Assembly: GCA_028583415.1 (NCBI GenBank)
Contig: CM053273.1
Coordinates: 89,440,676-89,504,675, forward strand
DNA: 64,000 nucleotides
Reading direction: 5' to 3'
Source of the DNA: Protea cynaroides
Taxonomy: Eukaryota > Streptophyta > Magnoliopsida > Proteales > Proteaceae
A model generated the notes under the pieces. It saw nothing but the letters and a program-made list of their open reading frames with translations, had not been told where the DNA came from and ran no database searches. The position numbers and the translations under genes are program-made. Below, in pieces: positions 23,431 to 37,000 of the stretch (its first letter is position 1; every line of letters begins with the position of its first letter).

Positions 23431-26400
23431 TGCTTAACACCAACTACAAACCGAAATGCAAAGGCACTAGATGGTGGCGAAAGAGGTGGAGGATGACAGA
23501 AAGGAGGTAAAAATTTCATGCAACTCCCTTGAGGTTTACGCTAACTTCAACCACTCCCTACTCTCGTCAATAAAGTTAATCGCACCCCACACTATTAAAT
23601 TACCTAGCGGAAAAGTTGGAATGACATTTTTTTCCCTAATTGTAAAAACACTATATTATTTAGTTTTAAACCTCATACCTTCTTATATTTCACTTTCTTT
23701 CAATGGTTGAGGACAAGTTTCTTCTCAGGCAATCCTCTTCGGTGGCTATCCTCTCCAGTGCCAACTTCCAAGTCTTTTCTGGCGGCGATCCTCTATCTTT
23801 TCTCGATAGGCACATTGAGTTCAGTCCATTTGCAGTCCTACATATCACATTGTCAGTCAGAGGCCATCTTCTCTCATTTTGTAGTCATCTTATACATCCA
23901 TCACTTCAGTTGCATTTTGGGTAACCTCTATAGTCATATCTGTTGCTGCTGTAACCGGTTGTGGTGATGTGCTCGTCTCCTGCAAGACCAGAATAGGAGG
24001 TTAACGGAGCTGGGCCAGTGTGTCTGGAGTCCGCTCAGATGGTAAAGTCAGTAACAGAGGAATTAGCATGGAGTTTGGTCAAGAAAGCAAACTCCAAGAG
24101 TGTGGGGACGAAGGAATTCAAGAAGGACTTAGTTGCATTAGTAGTATAATCACCAGTAGGAAATTCAGACTGTGTTGACATGATCCTTACCTTTGATAAA
24201 CGAGTAGTTATATAGAGTGAGGAGAGTTTCGGATAGACTTCCAACTTAACCGCCTACTACCATGAGGGTCTGCGATGATCTCGCATGACCATTGGATGAA
24301 GATCCAACGGCTAACCTTAACGTCGTGTCGCTTATAATCACCCGCTTTCCTAGCCACCAAAAGCTCTTGTACCTGCTAACTTGGCCACCTTATGAATGAT
24401 GAAAGTATTAACCACGCGAGTCGCACGTGTGAACTATCTTGTTTGTGTATAGGCCAGTCGCAGTAGTTACGACATAGCTAACTCATAAGCTAATGGTGAG
24501 ACCCGTTATCTTAGCAAGATGATCCAGCAAGATGCAACCCGTCAACGAAAGTGACCGCCAACTCGCTTAAAAGAGCGGATCAAGGGATTCAAACACGTGT
24601 CACCCTCTGTACAACGATGCCTGAGGACATGGGTCACCTCACAATTGAAGGACGAAATATGGCATCAACAATATCTACATCCACCATCTAAGTTGCATTT
24701 TGGGGAACCTGAGGAGTCGAGACAATTACTTTTTCTGCGCCTTGAAGGCCTATAGATTGAGCAGAATTTGAAGAATGGTTTTGTGAAACCCTTTCCGTTT
24801 TATTGGGCATAATGTAATCTTCATCTCTTTCATCCTCCTCTTCCTCTTCTTCTTCTTCTTCTTCTTCTTTTTCTTCTTGTGTCACCACTACGGTTTCATC
24901 GACTTTTACCCATCCATGGTAAAGAATGTTGTTCGGCATTGAGGATGGAAAAGAGATTGAGAGTTCTAAGAAGCCAAACTGTCATTAAATTACTCCTATC
25001 CAATCATGTAGATATGTTATTGATTCAAATTATTTTCTTGAACCTTGGATTCTAGTTATTCAATGGTTAGATCTAAATCTATAATTTGATTTTTCAAGTC
25101 TTTGCATTTCTTTAATTAATCACCTAAAATTCCTATTCCTTCTTCTCAAATTGATTGAGCATACCCTTGATACAAGCAATTAAGTATTAGGAACGGATTA
25201 GTAGATATACTGGAACTGATCTAGGCGATACTGACTGCGACCAACAATCTTCCCCCAAAGAATGGCAAGTGTAAAAATAAATCCTTGGTCAATACTCTAT
25301 TTGATAAGGCCACAACCCTAATCTCAAATACCTGAAATGAAGAATTTATAATTTTGATATTTTACCTTTTTATTGACAATTGTTTTTCACATAATTGACC
25401 ATTAACCAAGTTTCCTAACCTAAATTTCGAACCTACATCTTTAGGGCACATATCTCCAGTGGCACTACTTTACCTCGAGAACATCTCATCATTCACAATA
25501 TGTGTCAATGCTTGTTAACAATCCATAGTAATACTGATATACTATGCCAGTAGCCTCTCCGTTGTAGGAACATGATTCACATTTAGGGTATAATGAATCT
25601 ATGTTTCCCCAAACATTATTTTTCGTTGTAAGTTATGGCTTCGATTGTTTGTAATCCGGAAAACCAAGAAATTTTTTACCACAAAAGCGGCTTTGTGGAA
25701 TAAAGAGAGGTGGAGAAGATTTGGCAATGGATTCAACCTTGGTATCTCTCTCTCTCTCATAATCGGTAATCTGATGGCGATGAAAACAATTTAGGTTAAA
25801 AAAGGGGAATTTTTTTTCTCTGCAAATCATTTTAGGTTTACAGGGATATGAGAGAGAGAGAGAGAGAGATAAGGGAGGGAAACAAAATGTCTCCTACCTT
25901 CAAGCATTGATATTCTTCGGAAAACTCCAAATTTTCCGACGTTCTTCGAAAATCCTTGCAGCTATGTTCTTCGAATGAAGTTCTATGGTTCTCTCTGCTT
26001 TGACCGGAAAGAGGAAGAAAGGTAATAAAGCATAGGGACTTTCCATCGTATTTTGTCAAGTTTTAAAAGGGAAAAAAATGTAACTCTACAAGTGCCTAAG
26101 GGTAATATTGCCATTAAAATATTAAGTGACGAGACAAAACAACATATAATGGATCTATCCTAACAGATGGGGTCTGACTGATACTTATGCTTCGAATTAG
26201 GGGAGTTTAGTGACATTATTGACAAGGTTGAAGTTAGAGTAAACCTCATGGGAGATGCATGAAAATTTTCCTAATTTTTATTACTTTGATTTACAAGAAT
26301 GGAAAATTTCACACACCTCCCCTGCACTTTGCCTTAAAGGCACCCAACCCCGAGCTCGCGATCCGCACCCCAGACTGTTAACATTATAAAAGAAAATGAG

Positions 26401-26591
26401 AAATGACCCAATTTCCCTCCTATTGTGAACAACCACCATCTTCTCTAACCCTTTTTCTCAATATCTCCAAAGAAACACATATGAAGATCGTACTTCCTTT
26501 TATGGTCATCAACAGGGGAGGTGATGTTGGTGGTGGTGTTTGTCACCGGAGATGCACCAGAAATATTTTCAAGTTCACGAGAGTTGCAGAG
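23431..26591. other. No gene recognised
   Basis: Intergenic sequence with scattered short frames. A minus-strand frame at 24939-24688 encodes a Glu run from a (CTT)n microsatellite at 24838-24870. A (GA)n run lies at 25850-25870. No family recognised. Confidence 0.4.
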
Positions 26592-29500
26592 TGTCACACC
26601 CCGATTTCGACTGAACCAGAAGTGTGAATGAATCGCCACTAAACCAACAGTTCACACTAAGATTTCAATAAGACCGTATCCACTTATACAAACCATTGCA
26701 CATAACAATAATCAGAATATAAATAAATACAGCGAAAGTCTTAAATTAAATGAACTGAGTTATGCATTGTAAGTATAGCAACCAATTATTCTCCACACCA
26801 AAACGTAAATAAAATATATTTACACAATTTATGAATCCAACTGAAACAAAATAAAATAAAATAAAACCATCCTAGAGGTACACGCAGAAAGGGCACTCGC
26901 ATGAAGCGTCATGCTCGTCTTTTCCTGCTTGCACTTTTAAAGAAGCAACACCTCCATATACTGGAGCGTCCACATAGTCCTCCACAGTATAACCTGCATC
27001 AACATCTAAAAACATGTATATATACAAGGGTGAGCTCACAACTTAGCTCAGTAAGAAAATCAGACAATGCAACAAGCAACATGCATGAGTAACATTCAAA
27101 TTATGGTCTGGTTTTAAGTTCGCAATGTGCTAGAGAAAGGATTGGTGGCCACCGCACCTCTATACACGAGTGTGTGAATCCGCCCAATGGATCAAACACC
27201 ACTATCGTCCCACATACACCCACTATGGAATAGGGATAGAGCTAAAGTGTCCGGATCACACACGGTCAACACTTCCCCTGATGCCTTACCCATACCAACA
27301 CGTAAGGCCCTATTGACGAGGGCTTGCAAATTGGGCCCGCAACTAACCAATCTTACATGTCATCATAGTAGGCCCTATCACAGCATAGCTCCCTACGGCA
27401 TAGAGATAGGGCTCGAGTCTGGTGGCCAGACTGGGGACCACAGTGCCAAGTCCTCCCCATGATACCCTACCCGAACCAAGCATGCTAAGATAGTACCGAT
27501 ACGAAAAGGTGCTAGTGTGAGGAATGATCCAAGACCTCAGGCCCTTCCCATTCCACACACCAATGAAAACATTCACATGCCTAACACACAATCCTAGCAT
27601 AGCGAGTATGCATGAACAAAATATAATACTAAAAGTAAAGATGACATGTGAATATGCACAAGCAACACTCCATAGCACAAGATAATTATTAGCAACGTTT
27701 TACTGTTATTAATTAATTAGGGTTTGGGTCTGATTCCCTTACCTGACGCTTGGTTGCTAGTTTGCTCCGCATTACAGCGTCCAATCTTGCTATCACAAGG
27801 TCCTACAAGATGTTAGAGTTTAATTCGGATTAGTTCCTTAGAGTTTACGTTGGTCGGAAACCAACTAGGTCAAATACCTTATACAGTGCATATCGATCGC
27901 AGGTACCGGTCGTGGCACTGTGAGGGATGGTGCGACTGGTATAGTCGACCGGTCCCCCTTAACCAGTTCCCGAGAGGTACCGGTGGCATATGGTGAGACC
28001 GGTATACCTCCGGAAGACCACCAACTTGGTGTTCGTCTCCCGTCGATCACCCATTATGGCTTCTAGGGTTCCTCCTATGCCTTCTAGGCTTGAGCAACGT
28101 TTTAGGATTGTTTTTATCCTTCATTCAAAGCCTACATTCTAAGAAATCTTAGTTTAAAATTCAAATCTAGTGTTTATCAATCGAATTAGGGTTTGATAGG
28201 AATTTAAGGATTTTCATCAATACCTAGCCTTGCATGGTATTGATCAGTCATGATCAGTCATCCATGTCACACCCCAATTATGGTCTAAACCAGAATGATG
28301 TGATGAACCATCAATGAACGAACGGTTCAACCAGGATCTCGCATAGATCGTACCCACCATATCAAACCACACACACATTCCACAGTAATAATCAGAGGTA
28401 ATAAACAAATAAGCAGAAGTCTTACAGATAATGAACTGAGTGTCTAACAATGATAATAAATAATTAATCCGATTATCTCCAAAACTCGAGACATAAAAAT
28501 AATTAATCTATTACATGTTCCAGTAGTCAAACATAGCTAAACTAATCATAAACACAGTGGTTGGACTCACATAAAGAATCATGCGTCTCCTCCGTTAATT
28601 CCCCATCCATCGTCGCTACATGTCCATACATCGACGCATTTATATAATCTTCAATAGTAGGTCCAGCATCATCAACTAAAAATATTCAACGTCGAAAGGG
28701 TGAGCACACATCACGGCTCAGTAAGCAATCAAAACAATGCAACAAACATATGCATGCATTCAATTCATATCTTTGGTCTGATTTTTAAGTTTACAATATG
28801 CTATAGAAAGGTTTGGTGGCCCCCACACCTCTATACACGAGTGTGTGTATCCGTCCAATGGATCAAACACCATTGTCGTCCCACATACACCCACAATGGA
28901 ATAGAGATAGAGCTAAAGTGTTCGGATCAAACACCGTCAACACTTCCCCTGATGCCTTACCCATACCAACACGTAAACCCCTATTGGCGAGGGCTTGCAA
29001 ACTGGGCTCGCAACTAATCAATCCTAATGCCAAACAGTGTATCCAAGGCCTCACCCCAGCATCTCTCAATCCGTCCATAGAGATAGAGCTAAGGCCCCCG
29101 GCAGAGTCAGAGACCACACAGTCCGAGACCACCTCTCCTGATGCCCTACGACATAATAGTTCTGCTAAGGTAATGGAGATACGACGATGCTAGTGGGCAA
29201 GACTTGAGTAGAGATAGAGCTAGAGTCTGGTGATGAGGTCAAAGACAACCATGCCACGTCCTCCCCCTGATGCTCCACTCGCATCCAACACACCAACCAC
29301 ACACATACATTCACATGCATATTCCTAGCATCATCATCATCATCATGTTATAAATAAACGGAATTAAATATGCATGAACAGTAATAGCAGAAATATTGGA
29401 TGACATGTGAGATGCACATTACAAACATACAAGCATAGAATCAATCATGGAATTAGACTCAATAAAAATAAATAGTTTGTTATTAACCAATTAGTTTAGG

Positions 29501-31137
29501 TCTTGTTCCCTCACCTGTTAGCAATACTCGATCTCCTTTCAAGCCTTGAAATTATCTTTGAATTGGTTTAACAACCTAAAAGTTATTTAAATTTAAGTTA
29601 GGGTTCATATGTAACATGTTACAGTAGTAGGAAATCGAAACAGAGCACTGATAGGTGTCTGATTGGTCCTATGGTCTCATACTGTATCGACCTTACTGCC
29701 TATGGTCGATACCCTACGGTCGCATATGGTGCGACCATATGCGACCGTAGCTGCGACCATATGATTCCTGAATCTTTTCGAATGCCTATGTTCGATCCTC
29801 TGGTCATGCTGGTCATGGTATGGTCGATCATAGCTGCGATCTTAAGATTTTTGGTCACAGACTACATGCAATTCAAGTTCTTCCTGGGTCAAATCCTCTC
29901 ATCTTCAATTGGATTTATTCTAAGGTTATCCTATGGCCATCATTAGTAGTTTCTTATCAACCCTAATCATCAAACTCTCTCCTCATGGTTCTCTTTGAGA
30001 TTTTCTCAAGGAAATCACATGGATCATAATAGGTTGATATTGTCTATTTTCCATAGAAGTTTTATTCCATGGAGTTTACATCTCCACGGATTAGGTTCAT
30101 ACCTTTGCCTGTGATAGAGAGGCAATCTCTTCTCAGCAAGATCCTCTCCTTAGCATTTTCTTCTTCTCCTTCTCTTCCTTCTCTTCCCTTATCTTTCTCT
30201 AGGGTTTACTAACGTTCAAAAAGAGTGAAAAAGGGTTGAAGGACGTCCTTTATATAGAGGAAAACTCTCCATATAGAGTCATATTTCAATTAGGAAAGAA
30301 ATCCCTTAGTTTAAGAAAGTTTTCAAAACTCGAAGTTTGATCTGGGGTCTCACGGTTGATAGCTATAGTAGCAGAACCTGTCAACCGTAGGGTCGAAATC
30401 ATCGACCGTGGGGTCCCGAATTTGTGATCTTCATTCTTACCATATGGTCGACCGTACCTACCCAGGTTTGCGACCATATGTATACAGTTTTGGGTGTTGA
30501 GTCAATTTTTATACCTGGTTTGTGATCTATCTTCACACGCTCTGTCCACTTGGTCCAGGAATGATGGGAAGACCTGACACGACACGGTTAAACCAAGTTA
30601 GTGGAGTGCGGGTCTTACAATCCATAATATTTAACTTAAAGAAAAGTTCAAGCACTTACCGTTAGTTCTCAACTATGGTGTTCTTCGTCCAACGACGGCT
30701 CCTCTTCCACCTTTTTTAGCTCTTTCTCCTCTTCAAATCTCTTTATTTTCTCTAGGGTTTGTGAGAATCAATTAAAGAGATTTAAGGAGGTTTAGGAGTC
30801 CTTAAATAGACTAAGATGGGGTTTAGGAAAGTTTTCCTAAGTTAGAAAAGTATCGAGGGTTGAGATTTGGCAAGCGGGACCCACAGAGATCCGTTTTCAG
30901 ATCTAACTAGTCTGCCCGCGCAGACATACCGGTCGACTGGTACCATAGACCGGTACCATGAGACCAGTATAAAAATTATCTTTGTTTTGGTCTGTTTTCG
31001 TACCTGATTGTCATCTACTCGTCCCGTCAAGTTCAATGATGATTAGAAGACCTGTTACGACATGAAATAAAGGTTTAGATCTGGTTCATGGAGTGCGGGT
31101 TTGGTTTAGATCGGGTTCATGGAGTGTGGGTCTTACA
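26592..31137 (-). mobile_element. LTR-like element A (probable solo LTR), split by B
   Basis: It runs TGTCACACCCC to GGGTCTTACA and is flanked by CAGAG and CGGAG (4 of 5). Its own length without B and one target copy is about 2.19 kb. TG/CA ends, a 5-bp duplication and no coding capacity suggest a solo LTR from a large-LTR retrotransposon; a non-autonomous LTR element is an alternative. It shares with B and C a block containing ATAGAGCTAAAGTG and CACTTCCCCTGATGCC. Strand follows copy C, where a TATTTAAGGG box and leader-like sequence point the other way round. Confidence 0.7.
28265..30619 (-). mobile_element. LTR-like element B, nested in A
   Basis: It runs TGTCACACCCC to GGGTCTTACA (2355 bp) with a perfect 5-bp duplication ATCCA at 28260-28264 and 30620-30624. 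It is the same family as A, into which it inserted. No open frame of note. Palindromic clusters around GGTCGCATATGGTGCGACC lie near 29690-29830 and 30390-30480. Confidence 0.82.
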
Positions 31138-31484
31138 CGGAGCATTCAATACCTGCTAAGTATTCCCTTCAAGTGTGAGGTTCAACATCCCTTTCGCTAA
31201 TCAAAACCCAAAGCCCTTCAAGCTTTGCCTAACATCTTTACAAGCCTCGAAAGTCTTGCGAACCCCTGGCCGTGAATCCTACTGACCTTGTTGATATCCT
31301 AATCCAGACTGAGGTGGCATAACCTGGCATGACATCAGGTGAGCATCCTGGTTATGTAGAAAATAAGAGAAGAAAATGCTGCCAAGGATAATGACATTCC
31401 ACGCTTCAAACTATATTAATGCTCAAAATAGTCTCTTGGATCTTGATTGTTTCGATTACTTATTCAATTGAGAGAGGTTTGGAG

Positions 31485-34228
31485 TGTTATAATAACAATG
31501 ATAGGGTTCCATCACATACCCTATCCCACATACAGATACCTATAATACATAGAGATTAATATAAATATTTAGAATGTTCCATACCTCTTGCAAATAATTG
31601 ATTTCTGACCATTACTTAAAGTAACCCTTAAGAAGAGTCTTCCACAGCCTTCTAATAGTTCTTCCTTTTCCTCTGCTATGGGTCCTGATGGAGAGATCTC
31701 AACAGTGGCTGATGGGACTCATTACTTGTAAGACCCGTGTCAAACTAACCCGGTCTTACCACCTTGAACCAGGTTTACCCATCATGGTCGAGTCAAATGG
31801 ACCAAGGGCATGAAGGAGATCGAGATCCCACGTACGAAATCGACCCAAAAACACTTAATTCTAGGGGGAGGGTCGCACACCCAGTGAAGCAGGGTCGGAC
31901 CTCCCAAAACAGAAAGTCAGACCCTCAGTTTTGAAGGGAGGGTCGGACAGCTTAAGACCCTAGGGTCGACGGGATCATCGACCCTCGGTTTCTGACGAAA
32001 ATTGAAATTAGAAAATTTCCTAATTTTCGGTTGGGATTCTTTCCAAATCTCAATGGGATTATTATAGGACATTCCTAGTCTATTTAAGGGACGTTCCTAA
32101 GCCACTTTCACTCCTTTCACAACCCTAATTGAATTGAGAGAAAGAGAGAAGAAGGAAAAGAGGAAGAAAGGAGGCTAGGAAGAAGGCTTAGCAAAAAGGA
32201 GAAGAAATTGCAGAGAAAAGTAATCTTCTCAGGTATGGATACTAATTCCATGAGTTTCTATAGACCTTAGGTTAGATATGGTTGAGTGTAGGATTTCGGA
32301 GAAACCCAAACCATCCATCCATGGTTAGGCTTTCATGGAAAACCATAGGAGGATGCACGAAAACTATTTAGATGGTTTATACATGGTTCTAGACCATGGA
32401 ATGAATGTTGAGTAAATGTAGGAAGCAAGCCATAGGACCCCAAACACGAAGAATGGATTAAAAGTGGAAATTGGACCAGAGTGCACCAAGGGTCGCACCG
32501 AGGGTCGATAGACCATCCGACCCTAGGTGTTTCGACCATCGACCCCTCGGCATTCGGGAAGTTCGGGAATGGAGGGAGGGTCGATAGACCCATCGACCCT
32601 AGCATTGACCCTAGCATCGACCCTCAGTTGACAGAATGGTTTTTAAATTCTGAATTAATTCTAATTAAATTCTATCGACTTTGTTAGGTTTGCTAGCAAT
32701 ATAATAACATTATACATGTGATTTTAAAGCTTGAAAAAGTATCTATTAGCAAGCTAAGGTGAGGAACCTTAACCCCAAACTAAATTGGTTAATAATAAAC
32801 TGTTTTCTATTTCTTGAGTCCTATGCCATGTGTGATTCTATGCGAATATGTTGTAATGTGCATACAGCATGCCATCTAATATTTCTATTATTTGTTCATG
32901 CATATTTACTTTATTGTTTATAACATGATGATGATGATGATGATGATAGGAATAGGCATGTGCTTGTATGTGTGTGGTTGATGTGCTTGATGCGAGCGAG
33001 TATCAGGGGAGGTGTGATGAGAACGTCAATAAACGTTAACCTTTGGCGGGTCTCAGCACTTTAGCTCTATCTCTAACTCAAGTCTTGTGCATTGGCATCG
33101 TCGTATCGCCATTACCTTAAGCGGAACTATTATGTCGTAGAGTATCGGGGAGGTGGTCTCGGTCCTTGTAGTCTCCGACCCTACCGGGGGCCTTAGCTCT
33201 ATCTCTATGGATCTTCCGAGGGATGCTGGGGTGAGGCCTTGGATACACTTGTTTGGCATTAGGATTTGTTAGCGGCGAGCCCCGGTTTGCAAGCCCTCGC
33301 TAACAGGGGCTTACGTGTTGGTATAGCATTATATAACAATAAACGTTAACCTTTGTTGTATAATGTTATGGTAGGGTGGATGGGGACGACGATAAACGTT
33401 AACCTTCGGGCGGGCTTCCACACCCTGTGTATAGAGGCGGTATCAATAAACGTTAACCTTTGATCACCCAACCTTTCTATTGCACATTGCAAACTATAAA
33501 CCAAGACCAAAGATATATTTTGACTTTTTGCATGCATATGTATTGTTGTATTGTTTTGGCTACTCACTGAGCCGTGTTGTGTGCTCACCCCTCGACGTTG
33601 AATATTTTTAGTTGATGATGCGGGATATACGGATGAAGATTATATGAACGCGCGTCGGCGTCTGGAACCGTAGCAGCTATGGAAGTTGGAGTCGAAGACG
33701 ATACACACGACTCCTCTTGCGAGTGCAACTCGTGTGTATTCGATTAGATATTTTTGTAGGTTTCTTTATTGGATTTATAAGACATGTATTTGATATTTAA
33801 ATATTTATGTCTTAGTTAAATACAGAATAATTTGATATTATTTATGGGTATCATTCTAGTTCTCAGTTCATATTATTTATAAATTTTCCGCTATTGTGTA
33901 TTACTCTGATTATGATTGTGGATGCGTGTAAAGTTTGGATAACGCGGGGATAGCCTATTAGAGATCCTGGTTGAACCGTTTATTTGGCGGTTCATCACAC
34001 CATTCTGAGCAATGCGGAATTGGGGTGTGACATTATTCTTGTATTTATAACATAACCACTAACCCTAATTCATTTCCACAATGAATAAGGAAAGTCTTAT
34101 CTTTGGCAATTGACAATCCACGGCTTAAACCAGCCTACCAAATAATGTTAGACTCCCACCAGTAGATTAGGCAAGTAAATAATGTTGACCAACTAGATTT
34201 GGAACTAGATTTAGAAACAAATCTAACA
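31485..34228 (-). repeat. copia 3' LTR, interrupted by C
   Basis: The segments 31485-31726 and 34033-34228 together align end to end with 39891-40310, sharing GATAGGGTTCCATCACATAC and the end AAATCTAACA. Confidence 0.85.
31727..34032 (+). mobile_element. LTR-like element C, inverted relative to A and B
   Basis: It runs TGTAAGACCCG to GGGGTGTGACA (2306 bp), the reverse complement arrangement of A and B, flanked by TTACT and TTATT (4 of 5). The interrupted sequence (GGGACTCATTA then TTCTTGTATTTATAAC) is continuous in the partner LTR at 40125-40150, which confirms both boundaries. In this direction a TATTTAAGGG box near 32085 is followed by a purine-rich leader, as in an LTR promoter. It carries four copies of AATAAACGTTAACC not found in A or B. 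Confidence 0.82.
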
Positions 34229-34834
34229 GTCTCCCACCTGGGCTACATTAGTTTACAAGATTATCATCAACCAGTGTGGCCATGGAATCTAATCATTCAA
34301 ATGAATTATCATAACCTTGATCCAACCAACAACCAGACTGATATCGAACAGCAGTAGAAAATATGTCTCAATATACGGCATACCCTTTATGTTATCACTG
34401 ACAAAAGTCTACTTGATGGCATGAATCACCCCATGATAGTACCGTGAAAGTAACCTTATCATTGGAGTCCATAATCTGATCGAGTCACCTTCGATCCAGT
34501 TGCTTTTATAACTTTTTAGACAATTAACTTGATGTTACCCATTACTACAGCGCAAAGCTATTAACCTGGGTGAACAACAGAACCTAGCTTACCGCCTTTA
34601 AACCTTGGCTTAATACCGCCTTGTTGTCTTTCTTGGTTAAATACTGTCTTCGTTATTTTGGCTAAATACTACCTTTTGAAGTCTTGACATGTCAAACATA
34701 TAAAAATTCTGTATAGATTAGCAACAAAATAAAAGCTGAATCATGAAATAAAACCATGGTATAAAATAACTGTGCTTATAAAATCCACAGGCAAAAGAGT
34801 AAATACAATAAAGTATCAATAAAATACAAAAGGT

Positions 34835-37000
34835 CTATACAAGCACATCGAAAGACTCAACGACATCCATACTAAAAACATGACCCTTTGAGACTCCCAC
34901 TGGCAAAGCCTTTAACCAAGGATCTGCTATCATATTGTCTGTCGAAATGTGCTCCTCATAAATGTGATTCTCGTTTACCTTTTCTCTTACCACTAGATAC
35001 TTGATCTTTATATGCTTAGGAGCACCTAATTTATTGTCGTTCTTTAACAAGGATACAACTAACTTGTTGTTACAGTACGGTAACAATGGTTTGGAGATGG
35101 TATCCACAACATTCAACCTATAAATGAAGTCCATCAACTAAACCACCTGCTTTGTGGCCTCAAACAGTACCACGAACTTTGGCTGCATAATGAAGAAGTC
35201 AGAATAGGTTGTTTTGCATTCCTCCACATAATAGCTCCTATAGCCATCACAAAAATATACCTTGACATGGATTTCCTATGATCAGTACATCCACTGAAAT
35301 CCGCATTCGAATATCCAACCAATTATAGGATATCAACATTGCCATACATAGGTATATAATCTTTTGTCTACTGCAGACACATATTGTCTGGCATAGATTT
35401 CCTTTTAATATTATTCCTAGGGCAATGCATTTCTTGAGTATACGATCAATGAAGGCCTTCTTAAATAGTCCCAGTAGTCTACGATTTCTGTCAAGTCTGA
35501 TTTCAATACCGAGAATGAATGAACTCTCACCTATATCTTTCATCACAATTTTCTCTAACAGAAAACGCTTGTTCTCTACAAGCAACATCATGTCACTATT
35601 GGCAAACAGTATGTGATTATCATACAAGACCAGAAAAAATAAACATGCTCCCACTGATCTTGGGATACATGCTTGGATCTTTGCATTCTCAACAAAACTA
35701 AATGAAGATATAACCTGATACAACTTGATCAAACTTCAGATACTACTATTTGGAAGCTTGCTTAAGACCATTCCATCTTTATCCTTTACCTCAACCTTCT
35801 GGTTGAATCATCCTGTTGAGAAAAAATGATTTTTACATTTATTTGATATAGTTCCAAATCAGATAGCACAACAAAGACCAACAAATTTAGGTCAATGCTT
35901 TCTCTCTGTGTGATTCCTCTTTGCTACAAGTTTTACTTTGTAACGATCAATTCTCCCATTAAAATCACATAACCTTATATACCTATTTTAAGACTACAAG
36001 CATATAATTCTTCAACAAATGCACAAGATCCAAACATTGTTGTTGTCCAAAGACATCTACACATCTTTTATAGACTTCAATAACTCTGGAGCAATATAAC
36101 TATCGATAGCTTACTGAACACTATTGGGATTTTCCTTTTGTCCATTGCCAAAAACTTCGACTATGAGGTATAGTATATGATTGGATGAAATAACAGATTT
36201 ATGTGGTCTAGTAAATCTTTATTTTGCTTCCTCGAGCTCTATTATCTTATCATTTTTCAATAATATTTATGTTATTTCAATTGGTTATTCCACAAGAGTT
36301 TCCATGGGGTCTCATCAAATTTTAAGTTTCTTAGCTGTGACAAACCACTAGCACCATCAATGAATCTAGCATAACTGATTTCTACTATCCTATTTACTGA
36401 GTTAGGACAATAAAAACAAAATTCTTTAGACCTTATTGGGCATTCTCTAAAAAATAAAAACTTGATGTCCTAAAACCAACCACTCTTTCATGAGGGTTAT
36501 GAAATCATGTTTCAACTCTGCAATCCCAAGCATAGATATTGCTTAAACTGGGACTAACTTACTTGGCACCCTATTAATAATATAGGTTGCAGAATTCATC
36601 ATTCCCACAAAATTAAATATACTCTTATACTCTTGATCATATTATTTGCCACTTCTTTTGCTGTTAAATCTCAAGCACGATTCCTAAGTCATAAGTCTTA
36701 GCACCAGTAAATATTTGGACAGAAGTAATAGGGTATAGATCAGTATGATATGGTCTGCCTGAACACTTATCTTATTTGATAGATTTAACAATTTTAATCC
36801 TTTGATAAATATTATCTACCAAGTCCAACAATCTCTTGTTGCGAATGGTTTTTATTTTTATTTTCTTTTAAACAATCTCCACATATGTACATGTCATCAA
36901 ACTTTAGGGATTTCAGAATACCATTATTTACCTTCATTTATAAATTTTCCTTAGATACAAGTCTTAAATGTCTATACCAATGATGGGAGTTAAGGATACA
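34835..37000 (-). pseudogene. Decayed copia pol
   Basis: Minus-strand fragments in several frames. GYSNADFSGCTDHRKSMS and MWRNAKQPILTS at about 35320-35200 are RNase H. NMIADPWLKALPVGVSKGHV at about 34960-34880 is the usual copia C-terminal end. Near 36990-36930, HHWYRHLRLVSKENL corresponds to the WHRRLGH pre-integrase motif. Many stops and frameshifts; RT and gag are not readable with confidence. Confidence 0.75.

Noticed and set aside
24688..24939. Minus-strand frame with a Glu run
   Set aside because: A (CTT)n microsatellite gives the Glu run; no family or splice context supports a gene.
26901..29193. Several frames that repeat similar peptides (for example SSHIHP)
   Set aside because: They recur because LTR-like elements A and B share sequence; frames differ between copies and C, so they are not conserved coding.
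29330..32950. Possible regulatory meaning of CAT/GAT triplet runs near 29332 and 32927
   Set aside because: They are the same microsatellite in corresponding places of B and inverted C, so they reflect shared ancestry.
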